Below, one piece after another: positions 25,906-38,838 of a stretch of DNA of 64,000 nt. The DNA is taken from NCBI GenBank assembly GCA_905182985.1, contig CAJJDN010000075.1:1-64000 (forward strand). The letters run 5' to 3'. The stretch's first letter is position 1. The number at the start of each line of letters is the position of its first letter. The position numbers and the translations under genes were made by a program. The notes below the pieces were generated by a model. The model saw nothing but the letters and a program-made list of their open reading frames with translations, made no database searches and was not told where the DNA came from. The stretch is from Paramecium sonneborni. Its lineage: Eukaryota > Ciliophora > Oligohymenophorea > Peniculida > Parameciidae.

Positions 25906-28312
25906 ATGATCTAAACAAATATCAATTAACATGATTTGAATTAAAATTCTGATTCTGAATAATCAGACGAACATCATTTGATTATACTAAAAATAAGGAA
26001 AACTGAAGAATCTAATTTTGAATTGGAAGCCAAAAAATAAAGCAATCCAAATTTATTTTACATATCGTTGCTTAAAGGATAATTCCACTATCTACATGAT
26101 TTATCAATTGGAATGCAGATAGGTGTTAAAGGTAGATTTGATCGAGAGAACAAACTGACAATTGATAATTCTGAAAGACTACTAATTATTGTTGACCCAC
26201 ACAAGTCTATTGCGGTTACAAGTCTAGGCAATTATATTTTTTGCCCAAGAAAAAAATTGATTTCAGAAGTTTTTATATCTCCTGTGTAGACAGATAAATA
26301 AAGGCAAAACTTTTCATAATATATTTGAGAGAGCATTTTTTAAATCTTATTCTAAAATATAGGATTAGCAATTAAAAGAAATAATTTAAACAATAATAAA
26401 TGATGAAAAATAGATCATTCACTAATGTAAAAGACATAGTCAAATACTTAATGATTTCACAGAATTAAATTTAAATGATGAAAAATTATAAGCATTTTAT
26501 CATTTTTATTTCTGGGTTGAAAAATGGAAACATTAATCTTTAAAAGTTAAAGATTAATTTGGAAAGGAACACTCAATCAAATTAAGTAAATATATTCAAA
26601 GTGAAATTTAACTTTAAGAAAAATTTTTAGGATTAAATGGGAGACCAGACATTTTGGTGGAAGTAAAGTACAGTAATTGAAAATAATATTGAAAATAATT
26701 TTAAAAATAATATTGAAAGCGTTTTGATAGATATAAAAACAGGAAGTTTCAGACATTCTGATGAGCTATAAATAAAATCTTATCTATCTTTGATAAACTA
26801 TTAGGAGATAGTTAAATAAAATGGAATGATGTATTAAAAGCAAGTTATATAATATGGAATGATAATCTACCTTAAAGATGATAAGGTAAATCAAGAAAAT
26901 ATCAAATTATTTACATATTCTGAATCAATGATACAAGAATAATTAGATAAAAGGAACAAATATTTATTGAGCAATCATAAATCGTAAAGTTAGGATATAG
27001 AGGACTTCTTTAATAATCTTCCTGATCCAAATTTGGAATAGCTGGAATCTGGTTGCTCATTATGTCATCATTAATTTCTTTGTTCTTATAAAAATTTAAA
27101 TAGTCAGAAGTCTAACCAATCCTTAATTGAATTATAATAAAGTATTGTTTTTTAAGTATTTTAGGAAAAAATATTAAAAAATATGATTTAACAAAAATGA
27201 GTGAAAAAAGTAAATAATATCTAAATATTATGTTAAAAGATTTGACAAAAGAGGAATTTGAACATTTGTATCTTAAGCAATTTGAATTGACTGTTGAAAT
27301 CTAAAAAGAAGGGGATGAATATAAACTTGAATTACTGAAACTATTCGATGAAAAAATGTTAAAAATATTTGAGTAATTTATTAAAAGTAATAAAATACTC
27401 ACAATAGCTCTTTATACAGAAACTTACTAATTTACAATAACAAAAGGGTTATAATATAAGTAAGTTGACAATTTAAATAAAATCTTTATTATCGGAAAAT
27501 TTTAAACTGATGATTTCGATAAGGCTAGATATCCTTTCTTAATCCAATATTATAATCCATTTTATAGTTATAAATAAATAATAGTAGATTTAGTTGGAGT
27601 TTTTATATAATAAACCAATACTGATTCCAATGTTTTTAAAAACAAACTTTAACTTAATAAATTACTCATTTAAGAAGAAAAACCATAAATTGAATAGCAA
27701 ATCAATAATATAGAATAAAATTCCTCAAAAGAAGTTTAATTATGTCTGAATGCTAAAGACTATGTTTTAGTTCAAAGTGGAGAATAAAATAAAGAACGAA
27801 TGTTGTTTGAATTATTAAAAGTATTAGAAAATTAGAAAAAACATGTGTTAATTTGTGTAGAAAAGCCTAAAACTTTAGTTAAACTCTGTAAACATTGTCC
27901 AAATAAAAATATCTTAGCAATACCATAAAAAAACAGTGATGAATTGAAGGAAATAAATGAATATCTAATCGACTATAAATGCTAAGATTAATAATAAATA
28001 AATGATATTTGGAATTAAAAATATTTTTATTTTAGTATTTGTGATGATTACTCTTAAAATAAATTTAGATTTCAAGAATTTGATTACTGTATCTTATACG
28101 AGGCATCTAAAATACTAGAGCCATTATGCATTATATGTATTTGGACAAGTAAAAAGTTTATACTTTTTGGAAAATCAAATGAAAAACCAGAAGTAAAGTC
28201 TAATAGTGTAAGCTAATTAAAAATAAGCCTTTTTGAAAGATTATCTAAAATAGCCTAAGAAACAGGTGTATTTATTGATATTGATGAAGATCATTAGTAA
28301 ATGAATATTTGA
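25906..28312 (+). CDS. DNA2-like Fe-S nuclease with degenerate helicase domain
   Basis: About 770 residues. The nuclease half matches DNA2: Cys in IFCPRKKL (residue ~113), KTFHNIFERAF (His ~129), GLNGRPDILVEV (Asp ~240), LIDIKTGSF with the catalytic Lys (Glu replaced by Asp), ELQIKSYLSL, and CSLCHHQFLC, whose C-x2-C-x5-C spacing equals the DNA2 iron-sulphur cluster. In the helicase half, motif I is gone (DYVLVQSGEQNKER where DNA2 has a Walker A). Motif II is YEAS instead of DEAS in FDYCILYEASKILEPLC. Motif III is GKSNEKPE instead of GDxxQLPP, yet SLFERL is kept. The protein ends there, so motifs IV-VI are missing. Introns: 26269-26293 (GTT..CAG, inferred) and 27142-27164 (TAG). A one-base frame change near 26680 remains unexplained (error, mutation or unseen intron). 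Confidence 0.75.
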
Positions 28313-29471
28313 AAATAAATATATTAAAAGAAATTAAAACAATATATCTTATCTATTTATTATTTTCAACCGAATCTATTAAACTTTCGCTAAAGCATTT
28401 ATGGTCTTGGTTGATATATCTACGAATGCATAAATTTTAATATTATTTTATCAATAATTTAATAAAAAGATCTTTCTCCTAATTTTTTGAGAACAATTTA
28501 ATAAATCTTAATAATTTATAAATATGTATCAAAATTATATCTAGATTTTAGATATTACAACATTTCTGAAAGAATAATGTAATTGGAAGAGATATATCTT
28601 TAATAACAATTTACTTTTTTTCTTTTTTCAGTGTTGTCAATTCTTATATTCTCAAAAATCTCACAATTGCATAAGAATCAATCTTAAATTTTGTTTTGCA
28701 AAGGTTTTATAATATAATTTTTCAATTAAAATCAATATAATTTGTAAATTAATTTATTTTATGAAAATTGGTTAAAAAAACAAATTAAAACAGAAAAGAA
28801 GTTTTAAATACAATTTTTTTGGTCATTCTACAAAAGTCCTGTTATATTATTATTCAACCAATATAATTTCATTTTTAAATAATTCTTGAATTTATTAGTT
28901 GTATTTTAAAATAATCACTTCCTTAAATAGATTAATATTAACATAAAAAGTTACTTAATAATAATCTTGTTTTTCACTCCAACTCTGATAAACTAGTGTT
29001 ATGCAAACATAACTTAAAGAGGATGTTACCCAATACATTCAAATTAAAACACAAAAAAAAGGAAAGGAAATACATTTATCTTAGAAAAAAAACAAATAAT
29101 ATCTAAACGAATCCTATAAATTTTTGAGAAAGAAAAAAAACTAATCAAGAAGAACTTTTGAAACTACCACCTTAACACAAATGACTAACCTTCTTCTTTG
29201 ATGAATAAAAAAGGAATAAATAAAAAATATTGAGGTCATAAAATTCTGAAGCAATCTTGGATATCTATTTTGATATGAGTTTTTTGGAAGAATTGAAATA
29301 TTAAAATATCACATAAAATTAGACTATAAAATACCATGATCAAATAAATTTGCTACCTATAACATATATAAGTATGAAAGGACAATGAAGAGTAGAAACA
29401 AAAAAAGAGTTAAAGAATTTAAATATCTGGGAATATGATTAATAATTTACAAAAATAATTACATATAAAAA
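28313..29471. other. AT-rich intergenic DNA between convergent genes
   Basis: No supported gene. It contains the 3' flanks of the DNA2-like gene (plus) and the lectin-like gene (minus). Confidence 0.5.
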
Positions 29472-31065
29472 TCAATTTGAGGATCTATATTTTGGAAACT
29501 AATATTAAATGATTACAAAAAAATACTTAATAATTATCTAAACAAGTTTATGATGAAGTATATTCTTAAGTAATTCCACTTGAAAATTTTGGATCTTTAA
29601 ATCTGACAACCATAAATGGACATAATTTAATTGATTTGATTTAAAATGGAATCTAATTTGATAATTTTAAATGTTCTCCTCTTCTTACTGTATATGAAAT
29701 TCCTGAATAATTACATTGATTATAGAAAGTAACAGTAAAGCAGGTTGGATTAATATCTGTATCAAAAAAGAAGATTTTTATAAATGAAATAATTGGTTAA
29801 AATTTGGCTGATAATTTATCATTAAGTGAAATACATTGTTAATTTTGAACAAATGATATTTTATTACCTTTATAATTTACTTCATTGAAAAGATTCAATT
29901 TTCTATAAATAGGTATTGATATAGATTTAATTGGTTTAAATAATCCAGATAAATCTTGTATTTTATCACAAATAATAAATGAGTCACCATTAAAATTGCA
30001 TTCAGAGAAAAACTCTGCACAATTTAGATCAAAATTTCTATAATTAGGATCAGGATAATATATGGCACCTTAATAAAAAAATTCATATAATGTAGAATTC
30101 CACCCTATTGTAGCTTAAATAAAGAATACATGTTCCAATAGTGGCAAAAATATGATTTTATTGAAATCTCTAATCTTAATAAAACACTCTGATATTTTCT
30201 CCCTTAAAATTATGATAACCTCTCATAATAAACATTGGAACACTTATATCAGTATACCATTCTGATGGAAATGGTATTTATAATTCTTCTTTAGCAGCTT
30301 AGAAATAGTTATTAAGTCTATTATTGTAAATAAAATGATGATTTGAAGCTACTAAATAATCTCGTATAGAAGATGTCCATAATGATTAATCTGTTCCTAA
30401 AAGAACATTAAATTTTATATAATCTATTTACGTTTGATGGTCTGTTCTTACAGAAACAGTAACAGAATTTTAAGTTATTTATTCAATCTATAATAATAAT
30501 TAAATAACTAAATACATTTAATTCTACTTTTTGATCATCAAATTTGTGAATAATTCCCATTTAAGATATTACACCTCTTGTTGCATCTTCTAAATTGTGA
30601 TTGAGAGTAAAATATATTTTTCTTTCTCCTGAACCAGTGCTCAATTCTTAAAGATTTGATGATTCAAATGTAATTACTTAAATTCTTGAATCATCAAATG
30701 CATACCAATCAATAGCTAATCCATGAAGACCATATTTAGAAACTGCATTTATACGTACTTTAAATCCTTTATATTGATTTACTATATATAATACCTGTCG
30801 TTGTAACCAATCTAACTTTTTCTATGAATCCTGAAGGATCAGTACGATTCGAATCTATTAATGATATTGATAGAAACACTTAGGGTTCAATAACAAATGG
30901 TGTCTAAAATTATATATCAACCTCAAGATATCGTGGAAGTGTTTATGTTGTTTCCAAAATATGACCAGTTGAACCTGGTGCTAGTATTTTATTTCCTGTT
31001 TCATATTATATGTATCTGTATCCATAGATTATGTAAAATATTATGTTGAAGATTAAAATCCTCAT
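29472..31065 (-). CDS. Secreted H-type lectin / beta-gamma-crystallin-like protein
   Basis: 494 residues in five exons. Introns (plus coordinates): 30767-30794 (AAG), 30488-30515, 30105-30129 and 29499-29526 (all TAG). Residues 1-20 (MRILIFNIILYIIYGY) form a signal peptide. Residues ~30-125 match an H-type lectin: GHILETTQTLPRYLEVDIQF, PQVFLSISLIDSN, GFKVRINAVSKYGLHGLAID, then WYAFDDSRIQVITF. The middle region contains further beta-rich sequence (PSEWYTDISVPMFIMRGY). The C-terminal ~200 residues show three crystallin-type Greek-key-like units: AEFFSECNFNGDSFIICDKI, NLFNEVNYKGNKISFVQ, and FTVTFYNQCNYSGISYTVRR with SIKLCPFMVVRF. A carbohydrate-binding surface or secreted protein is inferred. 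Spliced length 1485 is a multiple of three. Confidence 0.85.
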
Positions 31066-32533
31066 AAATTTATAGTTTGTATTAATATTATTCAAAATAA
31101 TTTAATTATCTTGATCTCTATGATCTCCTATCAAAAATTGCATAAATTCAAAAAAATTAAATAATTATATGATCCAAATAGAAAAATTAAGCAATAATGA
31201 TAATTTATCATTATCATCAAAACCAATCTAAACTCTTATTAACTAGTTAAAATAAAATATCCACACAACAGAATTTAGAAACAATTTTAACTAAAACAAC
31301 TTTTTAATATATATATATATATAATCATTATTATTCATTTCAAGCTTGTAGTCTTTACTTTTATTTAAGTTTATGTAAGAATCTTTAGTTAAATCCTTTA
31401 TGTTTTTAGTATTTATGTATCTTAATTTATATAATTTTAATAAATTTGTATTTTTTGTAGATTAACAACTTAATATAATTTAAAAAATTTCATTCTTTGT
31501 ATATCTATAGATTCGATTTCTTAATACGAATTTATAAAATTACATTTTTTAATATTGATTTTATAACAATACGAAAAAATCATCAATTTAAATAATATAA
31601 TTGTATTTGAAATATTTATCTTAAATATGATATATTTGAAAATTTACTAACCTCTTTTACATTAATCAATTTGATCTATAGATTTATATGACTAATTAAA
31701 TGAAGTTTACTTTCCAGTCAAAACCTGTAATTAATCAATTTAATATTTAAATGAATTATTTATATTATATTTTTTTTTCATAAAACTAATTTCGCATAAA
31801 ATAATTTTTAGAAAATCCTTTAAGTTGATTTAGAAACAAAGAATAACAATTTAGATTTGACTTATTTAAATATTGATCGTTTTTCATTATATCAATCTGA
31901 TCATATTTTTATCCTTTGTGAACAATTATGTTAACTCTTGAAAATATGATTAGCAACTTATTTATATCATATTCATCATTAAAATTTAATTCACATAAGA
32001 ACTCTTAAATTTCTTATGAGGCATTGATGATATTTCCGTTTATCAAATAATTTATTTCAGTATATCTTCGTGAGTTTATGATTTTGCACTTCTATATAGA
32101 AAAAATAAACTTCTAATTCAATTAATATTTACAAATATACCTGTATAATTACTAGATCCTGAACAGTCTTAATAAAAAATTATTTAACTTAAATATCTGA
32201 TTAAATTATAACCATTTCTTTTCGTTATCAACTATTTTAAATCCTTCAATTTCTTTTCTTTTTTATATAATTCATAATTTAAGTTAAAATTTTATAACTG
32301 CAGATTTAAATTTACTATTTATAAAGGATTTCATATGATTTAATAGATATCTTATTTGCTGATATTTTGAAGAGAATGAATAAAAAGAATATTGCTAATA
32401 GTTATGAAATTTAGTTTAATAAGTCGTATTTAAATTCTTCAAACTTAAAGAAACATCAAACCAATACAATTTTATTTAAAAAATACAAATAAATTCTTAA
32501 ACGTATTTGAGGTATAACAAAAAAATATTTTTA
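31066..32533. other. Intergenic DNA; most lies in an assembly-duplicated block
   Basis: Divergent spacer between the lectin-like gene and the WD40 gene. A run of TA repeats at about 31303-31323. From 31501 rightward it is repeated after the N at 32918. No independent gene seen. Confidence 0.5.
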
Positions 32534-34336
32534 ATGAATTAATAGAAGAATAATGGAGATTAATTGAAGTTTATTAAAATAGCATCAAAAAAATAACGTG
32601 AATGGTGTTAAGCTATTGCTATAAATGATGATTGCTCTTAGTTTTTTATAGGATTTAAAACAGCTATAAAAGTTTTTGTTTTTAATGAAGGAAACCTTAA
32701 ACAATTATAAATTCTAAATCATCATACTAATTATATAACAGATTTAAAGTTATGTAATTGTTAATTATTAAATTCAAATTAATGTCTCATTTCAGCCTCA
32801 GATGATAAAACAATAATACTTTGGTAATAATCAGGTTAAAAATCCTAAAATTAATTTTGGAATTATTTTTAAAGATTGTATGGACATTAAGATAAAATTA
32901 ATTGTTTATCAATTTTANAATATCTATAGATTCGATTTCTTAATACGAATTTATAAAATTACATTTTTTAATATTGATTTTATAACAATACGAAAAAATC
33001 ATCAATTTAAATAATATAATTGTATTTGAAATATTTATCTTAAATATGATATATTTGAAAATTTACTAACCTCTTTTACATTAATCAATTTGATCTATAG
33101 ATTTATATGACTAATTAAATGAAGTTTACTTTCCAGTCAAAACCTGTAATTAATCAATTTAATATTTAAATGAATTATTTATATTATATTTTTTTTTCAT
33201 AAAACTAATTTCGCATAAAATAATTTTTAGAAAATCCTTTAAGTTGATTTAGAAACAAAGAATAACAATTTAGATTTGACTTATTTAAATATTGATCGTT
33301 TTTCATTATATCAATCTGATCATATTTTTATCCTTTGTGAACAATTATGTTAACTCTTGAAAATATGATTAGCAACTTATTTATATCATATTCATCATTA
33401 AAATTTAATTCACATAAGAACTCTTAAATTTCTTATGAGGCATTGATGATATTTCCGTTTATCAAATAATTTATTTCAGTATATCTTCGTGAGTTTATGA
33501 TTTTGCACTTCTATATAGAAAAAATAAACTTCTAATTCAATTAATATTTACAAATATACCTGTATAATTACTAGATCCTGAACAGTCTTAATAAAAAATT
33601 ATTTAACTTAAATATCTGATTAAATTATAACCATTTCTTTTCGTTATCAACTATTTTAAATCCTTCAATTTCTTTTCTTTTTTATATAATTCATAATTTA
33701 AGTTAAAATTTTATAACTGCAGATTTAAATTTACTATTTATAAAGGATTTCATATGATTTAATAGATATCTTATTTGCTGATATTTTGAAGAGAATGAAT
33801 AAAAAGAATATTGCTAATAGTTATGAAATTTAGTTTAATAAGTCGTATTTAAATTCTTCAAACTTAAAGAAACATCAAACCAATACAATTTTATTTAAAA
33901 AATACAAATAAATTCTTAAACGTATTTGAGGTATAACAAAAAAATATTTTTAATGAATTAATAGAAGAATAATGGAGATTAATTGAAGTTTATTAAAATA
34001 GCATCAAAAAAATAACGTGAATGGTGTTAAGCTATTGCTATAAATGATGATTGCTCTTAGTTTTTTATAGGATTTAAAACAGCTATAAAAGTTTTTGTTT
34101 TTAATGAAGGAAACCTTAAACAATTATAAATTCTAAATCATCATACTAATTATATAACAGATTTAAAGTTATGTAATTGTTAATTATTAAATTCAAATTA
34201 ATGTCTCATTTCAGCCTCAGATGATAAAACAATAATACTTTGGTAATAATCAGGTTAAAAATCCTAAAATTAATTTTGGAATTATTTTTAAAGATTGTAT
34301 GGACATTAAGATAAAATTAATTGTTTATCAATTTTA
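31501..34336. repeat. Unmerged contig overlap around N 32918
   Basis: 31501-32917 (1417 bases) recurs as 32920-34336, identical wherever I compared it, on either side of a single N. The left copy stops abruptly inside the WD40 gene. This is the pattern of two contigs whose overlap was not merged, so one copy is artefactual. Confidence 0.92.
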
Positions 34337-35008
34337 GAAACTAAATATTAAATTGTATCTGGTAGTGCAGATAAATCAATAAAAATTTGGAGTATTTCAA
34401 ATCCTAAGTAAAATTTAACTTGTTCTCAAACAATTCAAAATCATTCCTCTGAAATTTGGGCATTATCAATAAATTAATGTCAAGATACTATTATATCTTC
34501 TGGAGAAGATAGAATAATATTGATTATAGAATATAATAATGAAATTTGGATAGTAAAACAAAAAATTAATGTTATGGAATATGGATATAGGATTTGCTTT
34601 ATTAATAACAATTTATTTTGTTTCTAGCCTATATCTAGTAAGTAATTGCATATATATCAACTAAATAGTAATTAGGTATATATAAAATCAAAAGAGATAA
34701 ATGTATAAGGAGGTGATTATTATTGTAAACCTTACTTTCCTTCAATTTATATAAATTAAAAATAACTCTTAATTAATAAAAATGGTTGTAAAGTAAATAT
34801 AATAAGAACCAATATTTAAAATGATGAATAACTTGATTTAGAATTTATCTTGGAACAAGTAATAGATTTTGGAACAACAGATGGATGGGGATATCTTTAT
34901 GGATCAATTAGCAATAATGGATAATATTTAGTAACATGGGATTATAAATCAGAAGAAATTTAAATAATGCAATTATAAGTTATATAAATTAGATAATAAT
35001 AATAATGA
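33953..35008 (+). CDS. WD40-repeat protein
   Basis: 351 residues from ATG 33953 (MNQQKNNGDQLKFIKIASK) to TGA 35006. Blades: QAIAINDDCSQFFIGFKTAI, HTNYITDLKL with CLISASDDKTIILW, LYGHQDKINCLSIL with IVSGSADKSIKIW, and HSSEIWALSI with IISSGEDRIILI; the C-terminal end has GSISNNGQYLVTWD. It belongs to the same propeller family as 15790-17451. The zinc block typical of that family is not in this frame; upstream there is a coiled-coil-like frame from ATG 33795 (MNKKNIANSYEIQ) that could be an earlier exon. A truncated copy (32534-32917) lies left of the N and is artefactual. Confidence 0.8.
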
Positions 35009-36001
35009 GTTAAATTTTTTATTATCATTCTAACTTAAATTAAATCTCATATAATTCTCATCATAGAGTATTTTTTAAAATATATTAAGTTCTTAATTAT
35101 TTATTTTATAAACTGTATAGGTATAGTTAAAAATTTGAAAATATTTATTTAGTATCTTATTACAAAAGTTATAATCTTATATTCCCTTTTATTATTATTT
35201 ATAAATTATACTCATAATTGCATACTATCTGTCTTATTGAACTGTATATTTAGAATAATTATTAAAAAATTCATTAAACATCATCTTACAGTAAATTATT
35301 ACACATTCGATCATTAAACTTTAAAAATCATTTTATTAATTATAAATCATATGTTCTTAATTTTCAAATAAAATATATTTTTAATCTTTATTTTGAATGT
35401 TTTCAAGAGTATTTTTGTAAATTTAAATTGGATAGTACTTATACCATGTCATCAAAAATAATTATAATTTTATTCCATGATAATTCTTTAACAATTAATT
35501 GGAATTTATGCTACAAATTTAAACTTTTAAGCTTCTCTATTTTACAATTTAGTCTAATATCAATTTATATCAGATGATCACAGAAACAAAAAGAATTATG
35601 CTATTTAACAAAAGATGTCATTTTCAATTTTATCATTTAAAATAATCTTAAACTAGTAAAAATAATTTTGATTCGACTTACATATATTGGCTTAATTTTT
35701 GATTAAGTTTACATATAATATTCTTTTTCGTCAAATTACTAAAAATTCTAATCGAATATTTTGTTAAAAAATCATTTTATATGTACAATTACTTCACAAT
35801 TTTTAGCTTCAACATTATTAAAATATATTTTATATGATTATTTAGTATAATTATTTGCTAAATCTTTAATTTGATAATAATTAAAACTAAATCTAAATAT
35901 ATGTTTTTTTAATGAAAAATTTAAATTTATATTAACGTATAAATTCTATTTTATAAATGGAGAAATGTTAATGCAACGAAAATAAAAAAAATAATAAAAA
36001 T
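35009..36001. other. AT-rich intergenic DNA
   Basis: No frame with protein character, no RNA gene, no array. Confidence 0.55.
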
Positions 36002-38626
36002 ATGAATTAAATGTACTCGCTTTGGGATAAATTAAAATGTAAATTTCTCACTTTAATAGAAAGGCAAAAAAAAGATCGTAAAGACAAGAGAACAATAATG
36101 TTATAAAACTTCCTAATAAAAGAATTAAATAATAATCATAAAATAGATGATCATAAAATATAGAATTTAGTTTTTGTTCGTGATGTATAACTTAATATAG
36201 GATCTATTTTATGTGAGCAATGCTTTTTATAAACAAAACATAATATCAATTACCAATACTCTTTAGATTTAATTAAAATCTTAGAAGATGTTTTCTAATT
36301 TTTAGATTAAATTTTGTCTTGTTTTTAAAATGATTTGTAATTTTAAGAAGAAAAGCCCTATCATTAACTTAGAATCTTTTATCTAATGAAAGAAGCCTTT
36401 GATTATAAATCATTAAAAAAAGATAATCTGTGGAAAATTAATATCTGTATTTTAGAAATCGAATCCCATTTATTCTTTAGCACTTAGTATGCTTTAAATC
36501 ATTTTGGAAAAGATCACTACTAAAACATTAACAAAGCTTATATAAATAAATTTATCTAAAATATTAAGACATCATAAATAAAAATAAATCCATATAGATA
36601 ATATATTAATTTACTACCAAAAGTCATTAATTTAAAGAAATTTCACCCATAATCAGATTTTATATACTAAAATACAATTTCTCAGAATTTTATTGCAATT
36701 TTAATGTCTTATTAAATTATAATATATAATATCAGAACTGATGTTAAATTTGACATCATTAAGGTAGATTATGTAAATAATAATGTATAATTTTTCTAAT
36801 TTACAAAAGATGAAAATTATTTGATACTTGCATATAATAAGCCTAATTGTTAATTAGTGTATAATATGAAGGAAAAAACAACATCAATTATTTTAGATTA
36901 ATAAATTTCTTTTATTGAATGCATCTAATATAATAATTAAAATTGTTTATTGCTTTATGATTAAAATTTAAGAACTATTAAATATTTAGAATTATAATCA
37001 TTAGTTCATAAAGATTTTAAAATTTATAAATTATTTTCTAATGAAATTAAATTTATTGAAGGGTTCACATTTTATGATTAGATTGAAAAAAAGTGGAAAA
37101 ACATAATGAAAAATTCTCATGGAAGTATAATTACCTAAAAGGTATAAATAACTAAAAAATTTAAACTTNAAATGTACTCGCTTTGGGATAAATTAAAATG
37201 TAAATTTCTCACTTTAATAGAAAGGCAAAAAAAAGATCGTAAAGACAAGAGAACAATAATGTTATAAAACTTCCTAATAAAAGAATTAAATAATAATCAT
37301 AAAATAGATGATCATAAAATATAGAATTTAGTTTTTGTTCGTGATGTATAACTTAATATAGGATCTATTTTATGTGAGCAATGCTTTTTATAAACAAAAC
37401 ATAATATCAATTACCAATACTCTTTAGATTTAATTAAAATCTTAGAAGATGTTTTCTAATTTTTAGATTAAATTTTGTCTTGTTTTTAAAATGATTTGTA
37501 ATTTTAAGAAGAAAAGCCCTATCATTAACTTAGAATCTTTTATCTAATGAAAGAAGCCTTTGATTATAAATCATTAAAAAAAGATAATCTGTGGAAAATT
37601 AATATCTGTATTTTAGAAATCGAATCCCATTTATTCTTTAGCACTTAGTATGCTTTAAATCATTTTGGAAAAGATCACTACTAAAACATTAACAAAGCTT
37701 ATATAAATAAATTTATCTAAAATATTAAGACATCATAAATAAAAATAAATCCATATAGATAATATATTAATTTACTACCAAAAGTCATTAATTTAAAGAA
37801 ATTTCACCCATAATCAGATTTTATATACTAAAATACAATTTCTCAGAATTTTATTGCAATTTTAATGTCTTATTAAATTATAATATATAATATCAGAACT
37901 GATGTTAAATTTGACATCATTAAGGTAGATTATGTAAATAATAATGTATAATTTTTCTAATTTACAAAAGATGAAAATTATTTGATACTTGCATATAATA
38001 AGCCTAATTGTTAATTAGTGTATAATATGAAGGAAAAAACAACATCAATTATTTTAGATTAATAAATTTCTTTTATTGAATGCATCTAATATAATAATTA
38101 AAATTGTTTATTGCTTTATGATTAAAATTTAAGAACTATTAAATATTTAGAATTATAATCATTAGTTCATAAAGATTTTAAAATTTATAAATTATTTTCT
38201 AATGAAATTAAATTTATTGAAGGGTTCACATTTTATGATTAGATTGAAAAAAAGTGGAAAAACATAATGAAAAATTCTCATGGAAGTATAATTACCTAAA
38301 AGGTATAAATAACTAAAAAATTTAAACTTTAATTTTCAAAAGGGTCTAGAATGAATTTTTTATATTATGAGTTGATATCAAATTCAAAAAAAAAGATAAG
38401 AAGAATTTATTCTACAGAATAAAATCAACAATATTCTTACTTTTTATCATAAGATGAAAGATTCGTAATATCTTCTTCATTGTCTTTTTATGAAATTTCA
38501 ACTGGTAAAATTACATTTGAGTTTAGAATGAGTGAAATTGAAGAAGTTTAAGATATATAAGTAGAAGATAAAAAGATAAAAGTTTTTTCTTGGAATAATC
38601 TATACATATACGATAGAATAAATTGA
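36002..38626 (+). CDS. Hypothetical propeller-like protein (split by assembly duplication)
   Basis: The true gene starts at ATG 36002 (MNQMYSLWDKLKCKF), continues to 37168, and its end lies at 38330-38626; 37172-38626 alone is a complete 484-codon frame in the second copy. About 487 residues, single exon. The N-terminal third is helical and charged (QKKDRKDKRTIMLQ). From residue ~240 there are repeating beta-type units resembling weak WD40 blades: NFIAILMSYQIIIYNIRTDV, FFQFTKDENYLILAYNKPNC, SFIECIQYNNQNCLLLYDQN, and ERFVISSSLSFYEISTGKIT. No catalytic motif. A distant relative of the WD40 genes is my best reading. The interval as given includes the artefactual repeat and the N at 37169. Confidence 0.7.
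36009..38329. repeat. Unmerged contig overlap around N 37169
   Basis: 36009-37168 (1160 bases) recurs as 37170-38329 across a single N, apparently identical. The gene frame is cut at the N and resumes near its own start, as expected for an overlap artefact. Confidence 0.92.
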
Positions 38627-38838
38627 TATTATATTTGTTATTAATAATTTTAACATTTTATAAAAGATAATAAACTAATTATGTTTGATTTATTAATCAT
38701 AAAATTTAAGAATGTGAAAGAATATAATTAAAGAAATGTAATAATATAATTTAAACATTGATATAAAGTGAATTAGTAGTTAATAGTTTAAAAATAAAAT
38801 ATAAATTAATTATAATATAATATTTATTATCTAATTTA

